From positions 1 through 17,301 of the forward strand of contig JAISDL010000082.1 of assembly GCA_031264825.1 (NCBI GenBank): a stretch of 17,301 nucleotides of DNA. Direction: 5' to 3'. Of this stretch, positions 1-5,970 are shown one piece after another (position 1 is the first letter of the stretch; each line of letters starts with the position of its first letter). The DNA is from Accumulibacter sp. (lineage in GTDB: Bacteria; Pseudomonadota; Gammaproteobacteria; Burkholderiales; Rhodocyclaceae). The position numbers and the translations under genes are program-made. Below the pieces are notes generated by a model. It was not told the DNA's origin and ran no database searches. It worked only from the letters and a program-made list of their open reading frames with translations.

Positions 1-443
1 TTCCGGGTGATGACCGTGGAATCCACGTCCAGCGTCACCTTCTTGAGGGCGCCGATCTTGCCAAAGCACCCGCGATAAATCTCGGCTTGCACCCGCTCGT
101 TGCTCAGCATGTCGAAGCGACCGAACAGCCGCATGATGGCTTTGTGCCCTGCCGCCTTCGTCCAGCCGAACAGACGCACCAGCGTGCCATCCATCCGCAC
201 GGTTTCAGCGTGCGCGAACCGGCAGGCACCGCACCAGATCGAGACGATGAATTGCTCGACCAACTGCAGGGGCGCATACCCCCGATTGGAACGAGGGGCG
301 GGTAATCCCCAGTCGGCCGCCGCCTGCCGGAACCCCATGCTGTCGAGCATCTGCTTGAACAATGCCAGACCTCCCCACGCCGTTACTTCCCGCTCGGAAA
401 AACTGACCGAAAACCCTTCCCCCTTTAGCCCGAATTGACACAT
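1..443 (-). CDS. IS1380-like DDE transposase, N-terminal part (truncated by window edge)
   Basis: I translated this frame by hand. From an ATG at 441-443 on the minus strand it stays open for 147 codons to the window edge, so the 3' part is missing only because the window ends. The protein begins MCQFGLKGEGFSVSFSE, continues with LQLVEQFIVSIWCGACRFAH, and reaches LDVDSTVITR at the edge. That last motif is the first catalytic-Asp region of IS1380 / DDE group 1 transposases, which cut and paste their own insertion sequence. The remaining catalytic residues would lie left of base 1. Codon use and the surrounding repeats differ from the housekeeping genes further right, as expected for a mobile element. 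The IS terminus on this side should lie a little right of the start codon. I could not prove it without the other end; the GC-rich stretch CCTGTCCCACACCCC near 498-512 is one candidate. Family assignment is from remembered motifs. Confidence 0.8.
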   Translation of the reverse strand, partial: MCQFGLKGEGFSVSFSEREVTAWGGLALFKQMLDSMGFRQAAADWGLPAPRSNRGYAPLQLVEQFIVSIWCGACRFAHAETVRMDGTLVRLFGWTKAAGHKAIMRLFGRFDMLSNERVQAEIYRGCFGKIGALKKVTLDVDSTVITR

Positions 444-591
444 GTCGTCTTTTATCCCATTGATTCAACACCATACTCTCGAATGGTATCCATTAGAACC
501 TGTCCCACACCCCTCTCAACAAACATGCTCAGTTTGCCTCAATTCTACAAAAAATGCCTAATGGACAATCTGGGTTTATGCAAACACTTCA

Positions 592-618
592 CTTTTCGCG
601 TCTTTCGCGCCTTTCGCG
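592..618. repeat. Three tandem 9-bp units (consensus YCTTTCGCG)
   Basis: Three consecutive 9-bp units, CTTTTCGCG, TCTTTCGCG and CCTTTCGCG, are directly visible. Similar TTTCGCG strings occur between genes in many environmental bacterial genomes (from memory). Function unknown. It opens the composite repeat region that runs to the end of the M48 gene. Confidence 0.7.
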
Positions 619-624
619 GTTGAA

Positions 625-669
625 ATCGGTTTTCACCTGATTCCTGATGCGCCTGCGGAATCGTTGGGG
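625..669. repeat. Composite dispersed repeat: ATCGGTTTTCA, two CTGATNC heptamers, CGCCTGCGGAATCGTTGGGG
   Basis: The block ATCGGTTTTCA (625-635) followed by CTGATTC and CTGATGC (637-650) recurs at 780-805, so the module is duplicated about 155 bp apart. The adjoining 20-mer at 650-669 recurs at 17155-17174 with 18 of 20 bases identical, again just after CTGATCC-type heptamers. This marks a dispersed composite element rather than chance similarity. Confidence 0.7.
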
Positions 670-690
670 TTAGCTGCGCTCACCGCCAAC
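663..690. repeat. REP-like imperfect palindrome GTTGG...CCAAC
   Basis: Bases 663-667 (GTTGG) and 686-690 (CCAAC) pair, with AGC/GCT pairing inside (672-674 and 678-680). The text resembles the widely dispersed proteobacterial palindrome of the type GTTGGGTTAGCGCAGC...CCCAAC. The similarity is from memory; the pairing is seen. Confidence 0.5.
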
Positions 691-718
691 CTATACCGCC
701 AAAACCCATACCGCCGCT

Positions 719-744
719 GGGCACGGCACGCCGTGCCCCTACGG
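719..744. repeat. GC-rich palindrome GGGCACGGC-AC-GCCGTGCCC with CTACGG tail
   Basis: Perfect 9-bp arms at 719-727 and 730-738 are separated by AC. The right arm and its tail, 729-744, reappear at 3453-3468 with one mismatch. The palindrome abuts and its tail contains the stop codon of the M48 gene (739-741 on the minus strand), so it could also act as a transcript-end hairpin. There is no U-tract. Confidence 0.7.
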
Positions 745-1695
745 GTCGGTCACCGACGAGGAAGAGCCTTGAAACACCGATCGGTTTTCATCTGATCCCT
801 GATTCCTGATCCCTGATTCCTGATCCCTGATTCCTGATTTCCAGCAAAGCTGAAGGCGCCGCAGGGCTTCGGGCAGGGGTTTCTTTTCGCGCGAGACGGG
901 GTCGAAACTTTCTCGTATTTTCTGAAGGCGCGATTCGGGCATCGGGTGTGTGCTGATGAACGCGGGAACAGCGGAAGCTTTGGGGTGTTTTTCCGTGATG
1001 TAGACGAAAAATTCTTCGGCGCCGTTGGTGTATCCGTAGTGCGCTTTCAGCGCCGCGAGCGCCGCCGCGTTGGCCTCGGTCTCCTGCTCGCGCGAAAACG
1101 AGAGTTGTGTCAGCCCCGCAGCCCACGCGACGAGCGAACCTCCGTCGGTGTTCCCGATGAAGACGCTCAAGAGCACGGCAACGGCAACGCCTCCGCCGAG
1201 CGAGACGATGGGGTCGCGGCGCCGGATGTGCGCAATTTCGTGCGCCATCACCATCGCGAGACCGTTTTCCGTATGGAGCTTTTCGATCAGGCCGCGGTTG
1301 AAGGCGATGTTCCCGCCGAGGGTCGCAAAAGCGTTGGGGTCGCGATCGCCGACGAGGTGCACGCGGATTTTCATTTCCTTCGGCAAGGCCATCACGCTCG
1401 CCAGGCGCTCCGACATCGATTGCAATGCTTCGAGACCCTCCTTTTCTTCGGCACCGCACGCGGCGGAAGGGCGGCTGTGAAAGAGGCCTTTTTCTCCGCT
1501 GAAGGATTTGTTCAGCACCGCTTCGTATCTGAAGGGAATTTTCGACGCGAAGATACGCGCGCCGAAATAGACGACGATGACGGCCAGTACGACCAGCATG
1601 GCAACTCCCGCCAAGAGCCGAAAAAAATCCGCGACCGGATGCTTTTCGCTGACGTTGACTTCGTGTGGAACCTCAGGGTTTGAATATTCTTCCAT
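739..1695 (-). CDS. Membrane-anchored M48 (Ste24/HtpX-type) zinc metallopeptidase
   Basis: A 318-residue protein. After a polar N-terminus, a single strong membrane helix lies at about residues 27-48, with the catalytic domain behind it. The zinc site is clear: MAHEIAHIRRRDP with the HExxH at residues 152-156, and the third ligand most likely E205 in SREQETEANA. The family usually has ExxxD here; this protein has Asn at 209. These enzymes degrade membrane or envelope proteins. The hydrophobic stretch at about 165-195 may be a second membrane segment. The natural domain ends near LQLCWK; the last 32 or so residues (GIRDQE, GIRNQG and so on) are read from CTGATYC heptamer DNA and a palindrome, so the C-terminus looks extended into repeat sequence after loss of an earlier stop. 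The ATG at 1695 has no obvious Shine-Dalgarno, but a stop lies just upstream in frame. Confidence 0.85.
   Translation of the reverse strand: MEEYSNPEVPHEVNVSEKHPVADFFRLLAGVAMLVVLAVIVVYFGARIFASKIPFRYEAVLNKSFSGEKGLFHSRPSAACGAEEKEGLEALQSMSERLASVMALPKEMKIRVHLVGDRDPNAFATLGGNIAFNRGLIEKLHTENGLAMVMAHEIAHIRRRDPIVSLGGGVAVAVLLSVFIGNTDGGSLVAWAAGLTQLSFSREQETEANAAALAALKAHYGYTNGAEEFFVYITEKHPKASAVPAFISTHPMPESRLQKIRESFDPVSREKKPLPEALRRLQLCWKSGIRDQESGIRNQGSDENRSVFQGSSSSVTDP
792..840. repeat. Seven tandem CTGATYC heptamers inside the 3' end of the M48 gene
   Basis: Seven 7-bp units in perfect register (CTGATCC and CTGATTC alternating, the last one CTGATTT) occupy exactly 49 bp. On the coding strand they read as GIRDQES / GIRNQ-type peptide. 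The flanking ATCGGTTTTCA (780-790) duplicates 625-635. Confidence 0.9.
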
Positions 1696-1743
1696 TTTTA
1701 CGGCGTCATGCTGCGCTCGGCCCTCGCGTCACTCTTTTCGTCC

Positions 1744-1759
1744 GCGGCTTCAAGGCCGC
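1744..1759. terminator. Small hairpin GCGGC-TTCAAG-GCCGC with T-rich plus-strand flank
   Basis: Five-bp arms with a six-base loop, followed on the plus strand by TATTCTTTTGATTTT. It could be a weak plus-strand terminator or a small dispersed palindrome. No plus-strand gene upstream needs it, so the role is uncertain. Confidence 0.25.
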
Positions 1760-1889
1760 TATTCTTTTGATTTTACCGTCTTTTCCCACGGGAGGGGGCA
1801 TTCCTTTTCCAGTTTGAAGCGAAGAGTATTCCATCCGTGGAGTGGTGGAATGCGGAGTAGAATACACGCCCGAAATGGAGAAAACAGCG

Positions 1890-2066
1890 ATGGCGAAAAA
1901 ATTTTCATCTCTTCACAAGACCATGAGCAAGCAAGCCCAAGCGGAAGTGGCAAGACAGGTTGAGGCCATTCTTTCGGAAATGCCTTTGCATGAATTGCGC
2001 CGCTCTGAAGAGTTCACTCGCCAAACATCATCCCGACAGGCAGGGCATAAATCCTGTCTCCCATAG
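1890..2066 (+). pseudogene. Truncated XRE-type antitoxin (N-terminal remnant)
   Basis: From the ATG at 1890, preceded by GGAG at 1877-1880, the frame reads MAKKFSSLHKTMSKQ and then AILSEMPLHELRR. I recognise this as the N-terminal part of the HTH antitoxins that follow RelE/HigB-like toxins; in that family the text continues with a Leu-Ser-Gln helix-turn-helix (…ELRQARGLSQ…). Here similarity stops at about 2005 and the frame runs for some 20 unrelated residues into the 3' end of the DUF4143 gene on the other strand, ending at 2066. The HTH domain that would bind DNA is missing, so it is very probably non-functional. No full toxin gene lies upstream. The in-frame leader from 1842 contains VEYTPEME, which may be a toxin N-terminus fused by deletion, but that is speculative. 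Confidence 0.6.
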
Positions 2067-3267
2067 GCACGACTTCCTCGCCGGTATAGACGACCACGCC
2101 CCGGATAAAACGATCGCCCAGCGCATCACGGAGCGAGGTCAAGCCTTTGACGTCGCGCCAAGCCACGCCGGCGGCAAGTTTTACTTCCACGGCCGCCACG
2201 CGCCCAGCCCTGTCCTCCAGAAGCACATCGACTTCTTCCCCGCTTTGCGAGCGATAGTGATAGAGCGTCACCGGATGCTCCGTCCAGGTGCTCTGTTTCA
2301 GCAGTTCCCCGGCAACGAAAGACTCGAGCAATCGCCCGGCGAGAACTGGATCATCCGTCAGGCGTTCCACACCCGCGCCGCACAGATGGCAGGCCAGCCC
2401 GGAATCGCAGACGTGAATTTTTGGAGACTTCACCAAGCGTTTACCGAGATTGCTCGACCATGCAGGCAGGAAGTGGATCAGGAACAGCACTTCAAGCAGC
2501 GGAATATACCTGCCGAGCGTACTGGCGGGCATACCCAGGCTTCGAGAAAGTTCGGCTTGGTTGTACAGGCTTCCAGAACGAGCGCCGAGTAGCCGCAAGA
2601 GGCGGATCAGCCCGCTGACGTCCTGGATGTGGGCAATGTCGCGTATGTCGCGTTCGACCAGTGTGGTGATGTACGAATCGAACCACGCGGCGCGGCGATT
2701 CGGGTCGCTTCGAGAGAGCGCTTCAGGGTAACCGCCCAACGTCACGGCTTTCAGGATCGCGCCTTTCTTCGATGCCGCCGCCCCCGTGTCTTTGGACGGA
2801 AAATCCTTTTGGAACAGCGTGGCGATAAAGTCTTCCCGGACGCCCGCGATTTCTCCCTGCGAAAGCGGGGTGAGGGTCAGAACTTCCATGCGCCCTGCCA
2901 GAGAGTCGGCAATGCCCGGCAAAGCGAGCATATTGGCCGAGCCGGTCAGCAGATAACGCCCGGCACGGCGTTCTCGATCCACATCCTCCTTGATGGCGAG
3001 CATCAGGACCGAGGCGCGTTGTGCCTCGTCGATAATCACAGGTTTTTTCAATCCCCGCAAAAAACCGGTGGGATCCTCGAGCGCGCCGGCCAAAGCGGTG
3101 GCCGAATCCAGGCTGATATACCGACGGCTGTTTTCGACTCCGGACGGATCTTCGAGCAACTGCCTGACCAGCGTGGTTTTCCCGGTTTGGCGCGCTCCCC
3201 GCAGAAAGACGACGGGGGTATCGGACAGAGCTTCGAGCAGGCGTATGACGATCGTGCGTTTCTTCAT
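2014..3267 (-). CDS. AAA_14 / DUF4143 ATP-binding protein
   Basis: A 417-residue protein of the common prokaryotic AAA_14 plus DUF4143 architecture. Walker A is GARQTGKTT at residues 24-32, Walker B VIIDEAQ at 77-83, and LLTGSAN at 106-112 fits the sensor position. The C-terminal half holds the DUF4143 region, with SQSGEEVDVLLE and EVK near 341-343, a D...ExK pattern of the PD-(D/E)xK fold found in this family. Length and ends are complete. The true function of the family is not settled; it is often found in accessory or defence-like DNA, sometimes beside toxin-antitoxin genes. Its 3' end overlaps the antitoxin remnant tail to tail. The ATG at 3267 lacks a Shine-Dalgarno; a strong inverted repeat ends three bases upstream, so start selection or expression may be controlled there. 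Confidence 0.9.
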   Translation of the reverse strand: MKKRTIVIRLLEALSDTPVVFLRGARQTGKTTLVRQLLEDPSGVENSRRYISLDSATALAGALEDPTGFLRGLKKPVIIDEAQRASVLMLAIKEDVDRERRAGRYLLTGSANMLALPGIADSLAGRMEVLTLTPLSQGEIAGVREDFIATLFQKDFPSKDTGAAASKKGAILKAVTLGGYPEALSRSDPNRRAAWFDSYITTLVERDIRDIAHIQDVSGLIRLLRLLGARSGSLYNQAELSRSLGMPASTLGRYIPLLEVLFLIHFLPAWSSNLGKRLVKSPKIHVCDSGLACHLCGAGVERLTDDPVLAGRLLESFVAGELLKQSTWTEHPVTLYHYRSQSGEEVDVLLEDRAGRVAAVEVKLAAGVAWRDVKGLTSLRDALGDRFIRGVVVYTGEEVVPMGDRIYALPVGMMFGE

Positions 3268-3269
3268 GG

Positions 3270-3302
3270 TGTAAAATCTACCACTTCATGGGTGATTTTA
3301 CA
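3270..3302 (-). promoter_or_regulatory. Inverted repeat immediately upstream of the DUF4143 gene
   Basis: TGTAAAATC(T)ACC at 3270-3282 pairs with GGTGATTTTACA at 3291-3302: 12 pairs with one bulged T and an 8-base spacer. It sits 2-35 bases before the ATG at 3267. AT-rich arms of this shape fit a dimeric repressor operator overlapping the core promoter, or an mRNA hairpin hiding the start. The pairing is seen; the role is inferred. Confidence 0.6.
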
Positions 3303-3452
3303 AGAACGATCCTCCCACGGCGCACATGAGGTGAGCGGGGTGTGAGCAACAAACACACCAGCGGATAAAATGACCGCAAGGATATAAGGTGGGGCTGAGT
3401 TTACGAGAGCCACAATGTCGGAGCAAAACCCGGTGTCCGGCGAATACCCTCG

Positions 3453-3510
3453 CGCCGTGCCCCTGCGGCGGAGGGATTCCGGTGAGAGCGGAATTCATGA
3501 ATCCCGCCCT
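3453..3510. repeat. REP-like repeat cluster between the DUF4143 and YbjQ genes
   Basis: CGCCGTGCCCCTGCGG at 3453-3468 repeats 729-744 with one mismatch. It is followed by an inverted repeat GGGATTC (3473-3479) / GAATCCC (3499-3505), with ATTCATGAATCCCGCCC at the right, resembling a degenerate GGGCGGGATTC palindrome. The whole stretch from 3303 to 3584 shows no convincing gene. Confidence 0.55.
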
Positions 3511-3551
3511 GCTCTATCATTATTGACTTCCGGGCAAGGTCGAAACAGGCA

Positions 3552-3593
3552 AACGCCCGCGGACGAGCGTCTGGGACAGCTCGCTCAGGCGTT
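3552..3593 (-). terminator. Possible hairpin at the end of the YbjQ pair
   Basis: Two nested stems, AACGCC (3552-3557) with GGCGTT (3588-3593) and GAGCG (3565-3569) with CGCTC (3582-3586), overlap the stop codon of the membrane-anchored YbjQ gene. There is no clean U-tract, so it may only protect the 3' end of the transcript. Confidence 0.3.
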
Positions 3594-4076
3594 ATTCTGA
3601 AGCGAAGCTCCGTGCGCGCGAAGCGCGGTGCCGTAGGCGAAGAGTTCCGCGCACGCAAGCCCGCGCTCTCCGCCGCCGCCCTGATTCTTCGTCAGCATGC
3701 ACGTTTCGATTCGGATGTTGAATATGACTTTCGCGCCGATTCGCTCGGCTTCTTCCTTCATCCTAAGAATCGCCTCACGACGCCCCCGATCCATCATCGA
3801 TTCAAAACTCGTCAGGCGTCCGCCGACAAGTTTTTTCAGCGAGGCGATCGTCTGCCGAAAGTAGTCGCTGCTCATGACGACCGAGCCTCCGACGAGCGCG
3901 AATTCGTGCTTTGCGTAAATCGTGGGCGGCATTTTCTCGTTGAAAATCAGTATGTTGCTCAAACGCGCTTCACGCTTGCGTATCGAGCTGTAGTGCCTCT
4001 TTTCGCCGACCGTCCCAATGAGATAGGCCCCGGCAAGCAAAATGAGCAGAAAGCCAATGCCAATCAGGTCTTCCAT
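3585..4076 (-). CDS. Membrane-anchored YbjQ/DUF74-like protein
   Basis: About 163 residues. Residues 5-23 form one membrane helix (LIGIGFLLILLAGAYLIG). The rest is a YbjQ/DUF74 (heavy-metal-binding-domain-like) module: GGSVVMSSDY, then SLKKLVGGRLTSFE, MDRGRREAILRM, GAKVIFNIRIET and a final AELFAYGTA, the same order as in the soluble paralogue just upstream. I start it at the ATG at 4076, not the in-frame GTG at 4082, because AGGAG lies five bases before the ATG but would touch the GTG. That places the start two bases after the stop of the upstream gene, so the two are certainly co-transcribed. YbjQ proteins form ring-like pentamers in known structures (from memory), and their biological role is unknown. 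The anchored form suggests the paralogue is brought to the membrane. A C-terminal tail after AYGTALRAHG has no recognisable motif. Confidence 0.8.
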   Translation of the reverse strand: MEDLIGIGFLLILLAGAYLIGTVGEKRHYSSIRKREARLSNILIFNEKMPPTIYAKHEFALVGGSVVMSSDYFRQTIASLKKLVGGRLTSFESMMDRGRREAILRMKEEAERIGAKVIFNIRIETCMLTKNQGGGGERGLACAELFAYGTALRAHGASLQNNA

Positions 4077-4078
4077 GT

Positions 4079-4417
4079 TCACTCCTTGCGTTCGAGGACG
4101 ACGGCGGTTCCGTAAGCGAGGATTTCTGCCGCGCCCGCGGCGATGTTCGCGGTACTGAAGCGCACGTTGATGATGGCGTTCGCACCGATCGCCAGCGCCT
4201 GAGTCGCCATCCGGTCGATGGCTTCCTGGCGGGATTCGTTGAGCAATTCGGTATAGCCGGCGAGTTCGCCGCCGACGATGTTTTTGAGTCCGGCCATCAA
4301 ATCCCGGCCAATATGCTTTGCGCGCACCGTGCTGCCCTGGACGAGGCCGAGATGCTTGGAAATGGTGTATCCCGCCAGATATTCGATATTGCTGAGCAGA
4401 ATTTTATCGGTCTTCAT
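4079..4417 (-). CDS. YbjQ family (DUF74) protein
   Basis: 112 residues, the usual size for this family. Family landmarks are LSNIEYLAGYTISKHLGLV at the N-terminus, GSTVRAKHIGRD, then LKNIVGGELAGYTELLNES, RQEAIDRM, ALGANAIINVRFST (here AIGANAIINVRFST) and EILAYGTAVVL at the end. I chose the ATG at 4417 over the one two codons upstream at 4423: AGGAA at 4424-4428 gives normal spacing only to the inner ATG. It is the first gene of a two-gene unit; the anchored paralogue begins two bases after its stop. Family function is unknown; a metal-binding role was proposed from sequence but is not established. Confidence 0.88.
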   Translation of the reverse strand: MKTDKILLSNIEYLAGYTISKHLGLVQGSTVRAKHIGRDLMAGLKNIVGGELAGYTELLNESRQEAIDRMATQALAIGANAIINVRFSTANIAAGAAEILAYGTAVVLERKE

Positions 4418-4441
4418 ATGCATTTCCTTCCCTAAACGGTT

Positions 4442-4476
4442 AAAAAAAGTCCAACGCCCACCACTCCGATTCGGAC
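4442..4476 (-). terminator. Weak intrinsic terminator candidate after the DUF3293 gene
   Basis: On the minus strand GTCCGA...TTGGAC can pair (six pairs, one G-T), with a loop of about 16 bases, and is followed directly by seven T residues (4442-4448 read as A on plus). It lies between the DUF3293 stop and the YbjQ start. The long loop makes it a weak call. Confidence 0.3.
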
Positions 4477-4514
4477 CGGCGGGATCGTCGGTCGGGCATC
4501 ATCATACCCGGACT

Positions 4515-4937
4515 TCACTTGCCCGTCCAATACAGACGCGGGCGAGCGTCACCCTCGCCGTGAACGAAGGCAAGCTGCGAAAACCGGGACGCCAGAAGGC
4601 GCAATGCGTCGAGCGGCGCGTCCAGAACGCAGAATCCCGCCTCGACGGGCCAGTCGCCCCGGTCGGCGCGATGCCGCGTCGGATAAAAACGCCAGCCGTT
4701 TTTCCGTATTTCACGAACAAGCGCCGTATTGCGCGCCTCGTTCTCCTCCGAACCGCCGCCGATGCGTCCGCCGGGGTTGTGCGCCGTGATCACGCCCCAT
4801 TCGCGGCAATCGAGCGTTTGCAGAAAGCGCGCGAATCCCGCGTGCGGCGAGTCGATCACAAGGTCGAAACTTTCCGCGGGCGTCTCGACGCTGTAGGTCG
4901 TCGCCCGGAAAGCCGCTTCGAGCACCGCGTCTTTCAT
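4515..4937 (-). CDS. DUF3293 domain-containing protein
   Basis: 140 residues, close to the whole length of the domain. The family signature is visible: VITAHNPGGR near residues 49-58 (usually ITAxNP), GSEENEARNTALVREI with the conserved Asn, GWRFYPTRH, and a C-terminal AGFCVLDAPLDALRLLASRF followed by SQLAFVHGEG. Function is unknown in every species I know of; the domain looks small, cytosolic and non-secreted. The start at 4937 has AGGGG at 4945-4949, well spaced. It lies 94 bp after the solute-binding protein gene on the same strand, so it could be read through from the signalling operon, but a perfect hairpin between them and the larger gap leave this open. Confidence 0.85.
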   Translation of the reverse strand: MKDAVLEAAFRATTYSVETPAESFDLVIDSPHAGFARFLQTLDCREWGVITAHNPGGRIGGGSEENEARNTALVREIRKNGWRFYPTRHRADRGDWPVEAGFCVLDAPLDALRLLASRFSQLAFVHGEGDARPRLYWTGK

Positions 4938-4954
4938 CGGAAGTCCCCTGTTTC

Positions 4955-4974
4955 CCGGAAACCCATTTTTCCGG
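4955..4974 (-). promoter_or_regulatory. Perfect hairpin CCGGAAA-CCCATT-TTTCCGG upstream of DUF3293
   Basis: Seven-bp perfect arms with a six-base loop, 17 bases before the DUF3293 start codon and just before its Shine-Dalgarno. It could end the upstream solute-binding-protein transcript, modulate translation of DUF3293, or be a protein site. It has no U-tract long enough for a standard terminator. Confidence 0.4.
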
Positions 4975-5031
4975 AGGCGCTTTGAATTTTACCCCGGCGC
5001 CGCGGCCTCGAAGGACTCCGGGGATTTCGGG

Positions 5032-5931
5032 TCATTGCGGAGAATTTTCACCGGCCTGCGTGAAAATCTCCCGCAGCGCCGCGCTCATCGGCAGATTCAG
5101 ATTGACGTCGCGCGGCGGGATCGACCGCAGGAACCAGCGCTCGTATATTTTTTCCGCCTCGCCGGAACGCATCATTTTCGCGATCGCCTCGTCGACGAAT
5201 TTCTTCATCGCCTCGTCGTTCTTCCGGAGCATGACGGCGTAGCGTTCGGTCCCGAACGACATTTCCGAGACCGTATAAGCCTTGGGGTCCTTTGAATTCG
5301 AGAGAAGGTTCATCAGGATCACGTCGTCCATGATGAAGGCGGCGGCAAAGCCCGTCTTGACCATCATGAAGGACTCGGCGTGGTTGCGCCCGAAATACAG
5401 AATCGGGTTTTCCGAATTTTCGGCGCCGATCAGAAGCAGCTTCGATATTCGTTCCGCCGACGTCGTATTCGCCGTCGTCACGACCCTCTTCCGATCGAGG
5501 TCGTCGATCGACGAAATTTTGGAGTCCACGCGGGAAAGCATCCGTATGTCGGTGACGAAATACGGCGTCGAAAACGAGACCATTTCGACGCGCGCGAAGG
5601 AAACGCTCGTCGACCCGCATTCCATGTCGACGGTCCCGTTTCGAACGAGCGCGATGCGGCTCTCCGGCGTAACCGGATGGTATTTGACCGAAAGATCGGG
5701 GATTTTGAGCTTTTCTTTCATCTCGCGCACGACGCCGTCGCATAAATCCTTGGCATAACCCAGGGGCCGGCCTGTCGTGCCGACGAAGGAAAAAGGCGAC
5801 GAGTAGGACCGATGCCCCAGCGTAATGCTGCCGGACTGCTTGATTTTTCCGAGCGTTCCCGTCAATTCCTGCGCGCGACTCACGGAAAAAAACGCGAGGA
5901 GGCTCAACAAGGCGATGAACTTTCCGATCAT
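5032..5931 (-). CDS. Periplasmic solute-binding protein, family 3 (GltI-like), orphan
   Basis: 299 residues with a classical Sec signal peptide (hydrophobic core at residues 4-18, cleavage expected after SRA at 20, no lipobox Cys). The mature part is a type-II amino-acid-binding fold: TLGKIKQSGSITLGHRSYSS near the start, PLGYAKDLCDGV at 56-67, VRNGTVDMECGSTS at 96-109 and SFARVEMVSFSTPYFVT at 111-127; R114 matches the Arg that holds the ligand alpha-carboxylate in this family. The text is closest to glutamate/aspartate-type GltI. No permease or ATPase genes lie nearby. Instead it follows the hybrid kinase and HD-GYP regulator by 39 bp on the same strand, so a sensing role is more likely than uptake alone. 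Ligand identity cannot be read from sequence. The start has GGGAA upstream. Confidence 0.88.
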   Translation of the reverse strand: MIGKFIALLSLLAFFSVSRAQELTGTLGKIKQSGSITLGHRSYSSPFSFVGTTGRPLGYAKDLCDGVVREMKEKLKIPDLSVKYHPVTPESRIALVRNGTVDMECGSTSVSFARVEMVSFSTPYFVTDIRMLSRVDSKISSIDDLDRKRVVTTANTTSAERISKLLLIGAENSENPILYFGRNHAESFMMVKTGFAAAFIMDDVILMNLLSNSKDPKAYTVSEMSFGTERYAVMLRKNDEAMKKFVDEAIAKMMRSGEAEKIYERWFLRSIPPRDVNLNLPMSAALREIFTQAGENSPQ

Positions 5932-5970
5932 GTCCGTATTCCCGATGCGTTGTTCTCCGTAGCCACGCCG

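Larger units (their letters stand above)
444..738. other. Gene-free, repeat-rich intergenic region
   Basis: I see no credible coding region here. The first 50-70 bases are probably the leader and end of the IS1380-like element; ACCAT (470-474) and ATGGT (483-487) form a small inverted repeat there. From about 590 the stretch is a mosaic of short repeats listed separately: 9-bp TTTCGCG units, two CTGATNC heptamers followed by CGCCTGCGGAATCGTTGGGG, an imperfect GTTGG...CCAAC palindrome, and a GC-rich palindrome touching the stop codon of the M48 gene. Confidence 0.6.

Noticed and set aside
792..840. CRISPR array
   Set aside because: Contiguous 7-bp units without spacers; no cas genes in the window.
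946..1683. 245-codon plus-strand open frame
   Set aside because: Antisense to the M48 protease gene, which has HExxH and a membrane helix.
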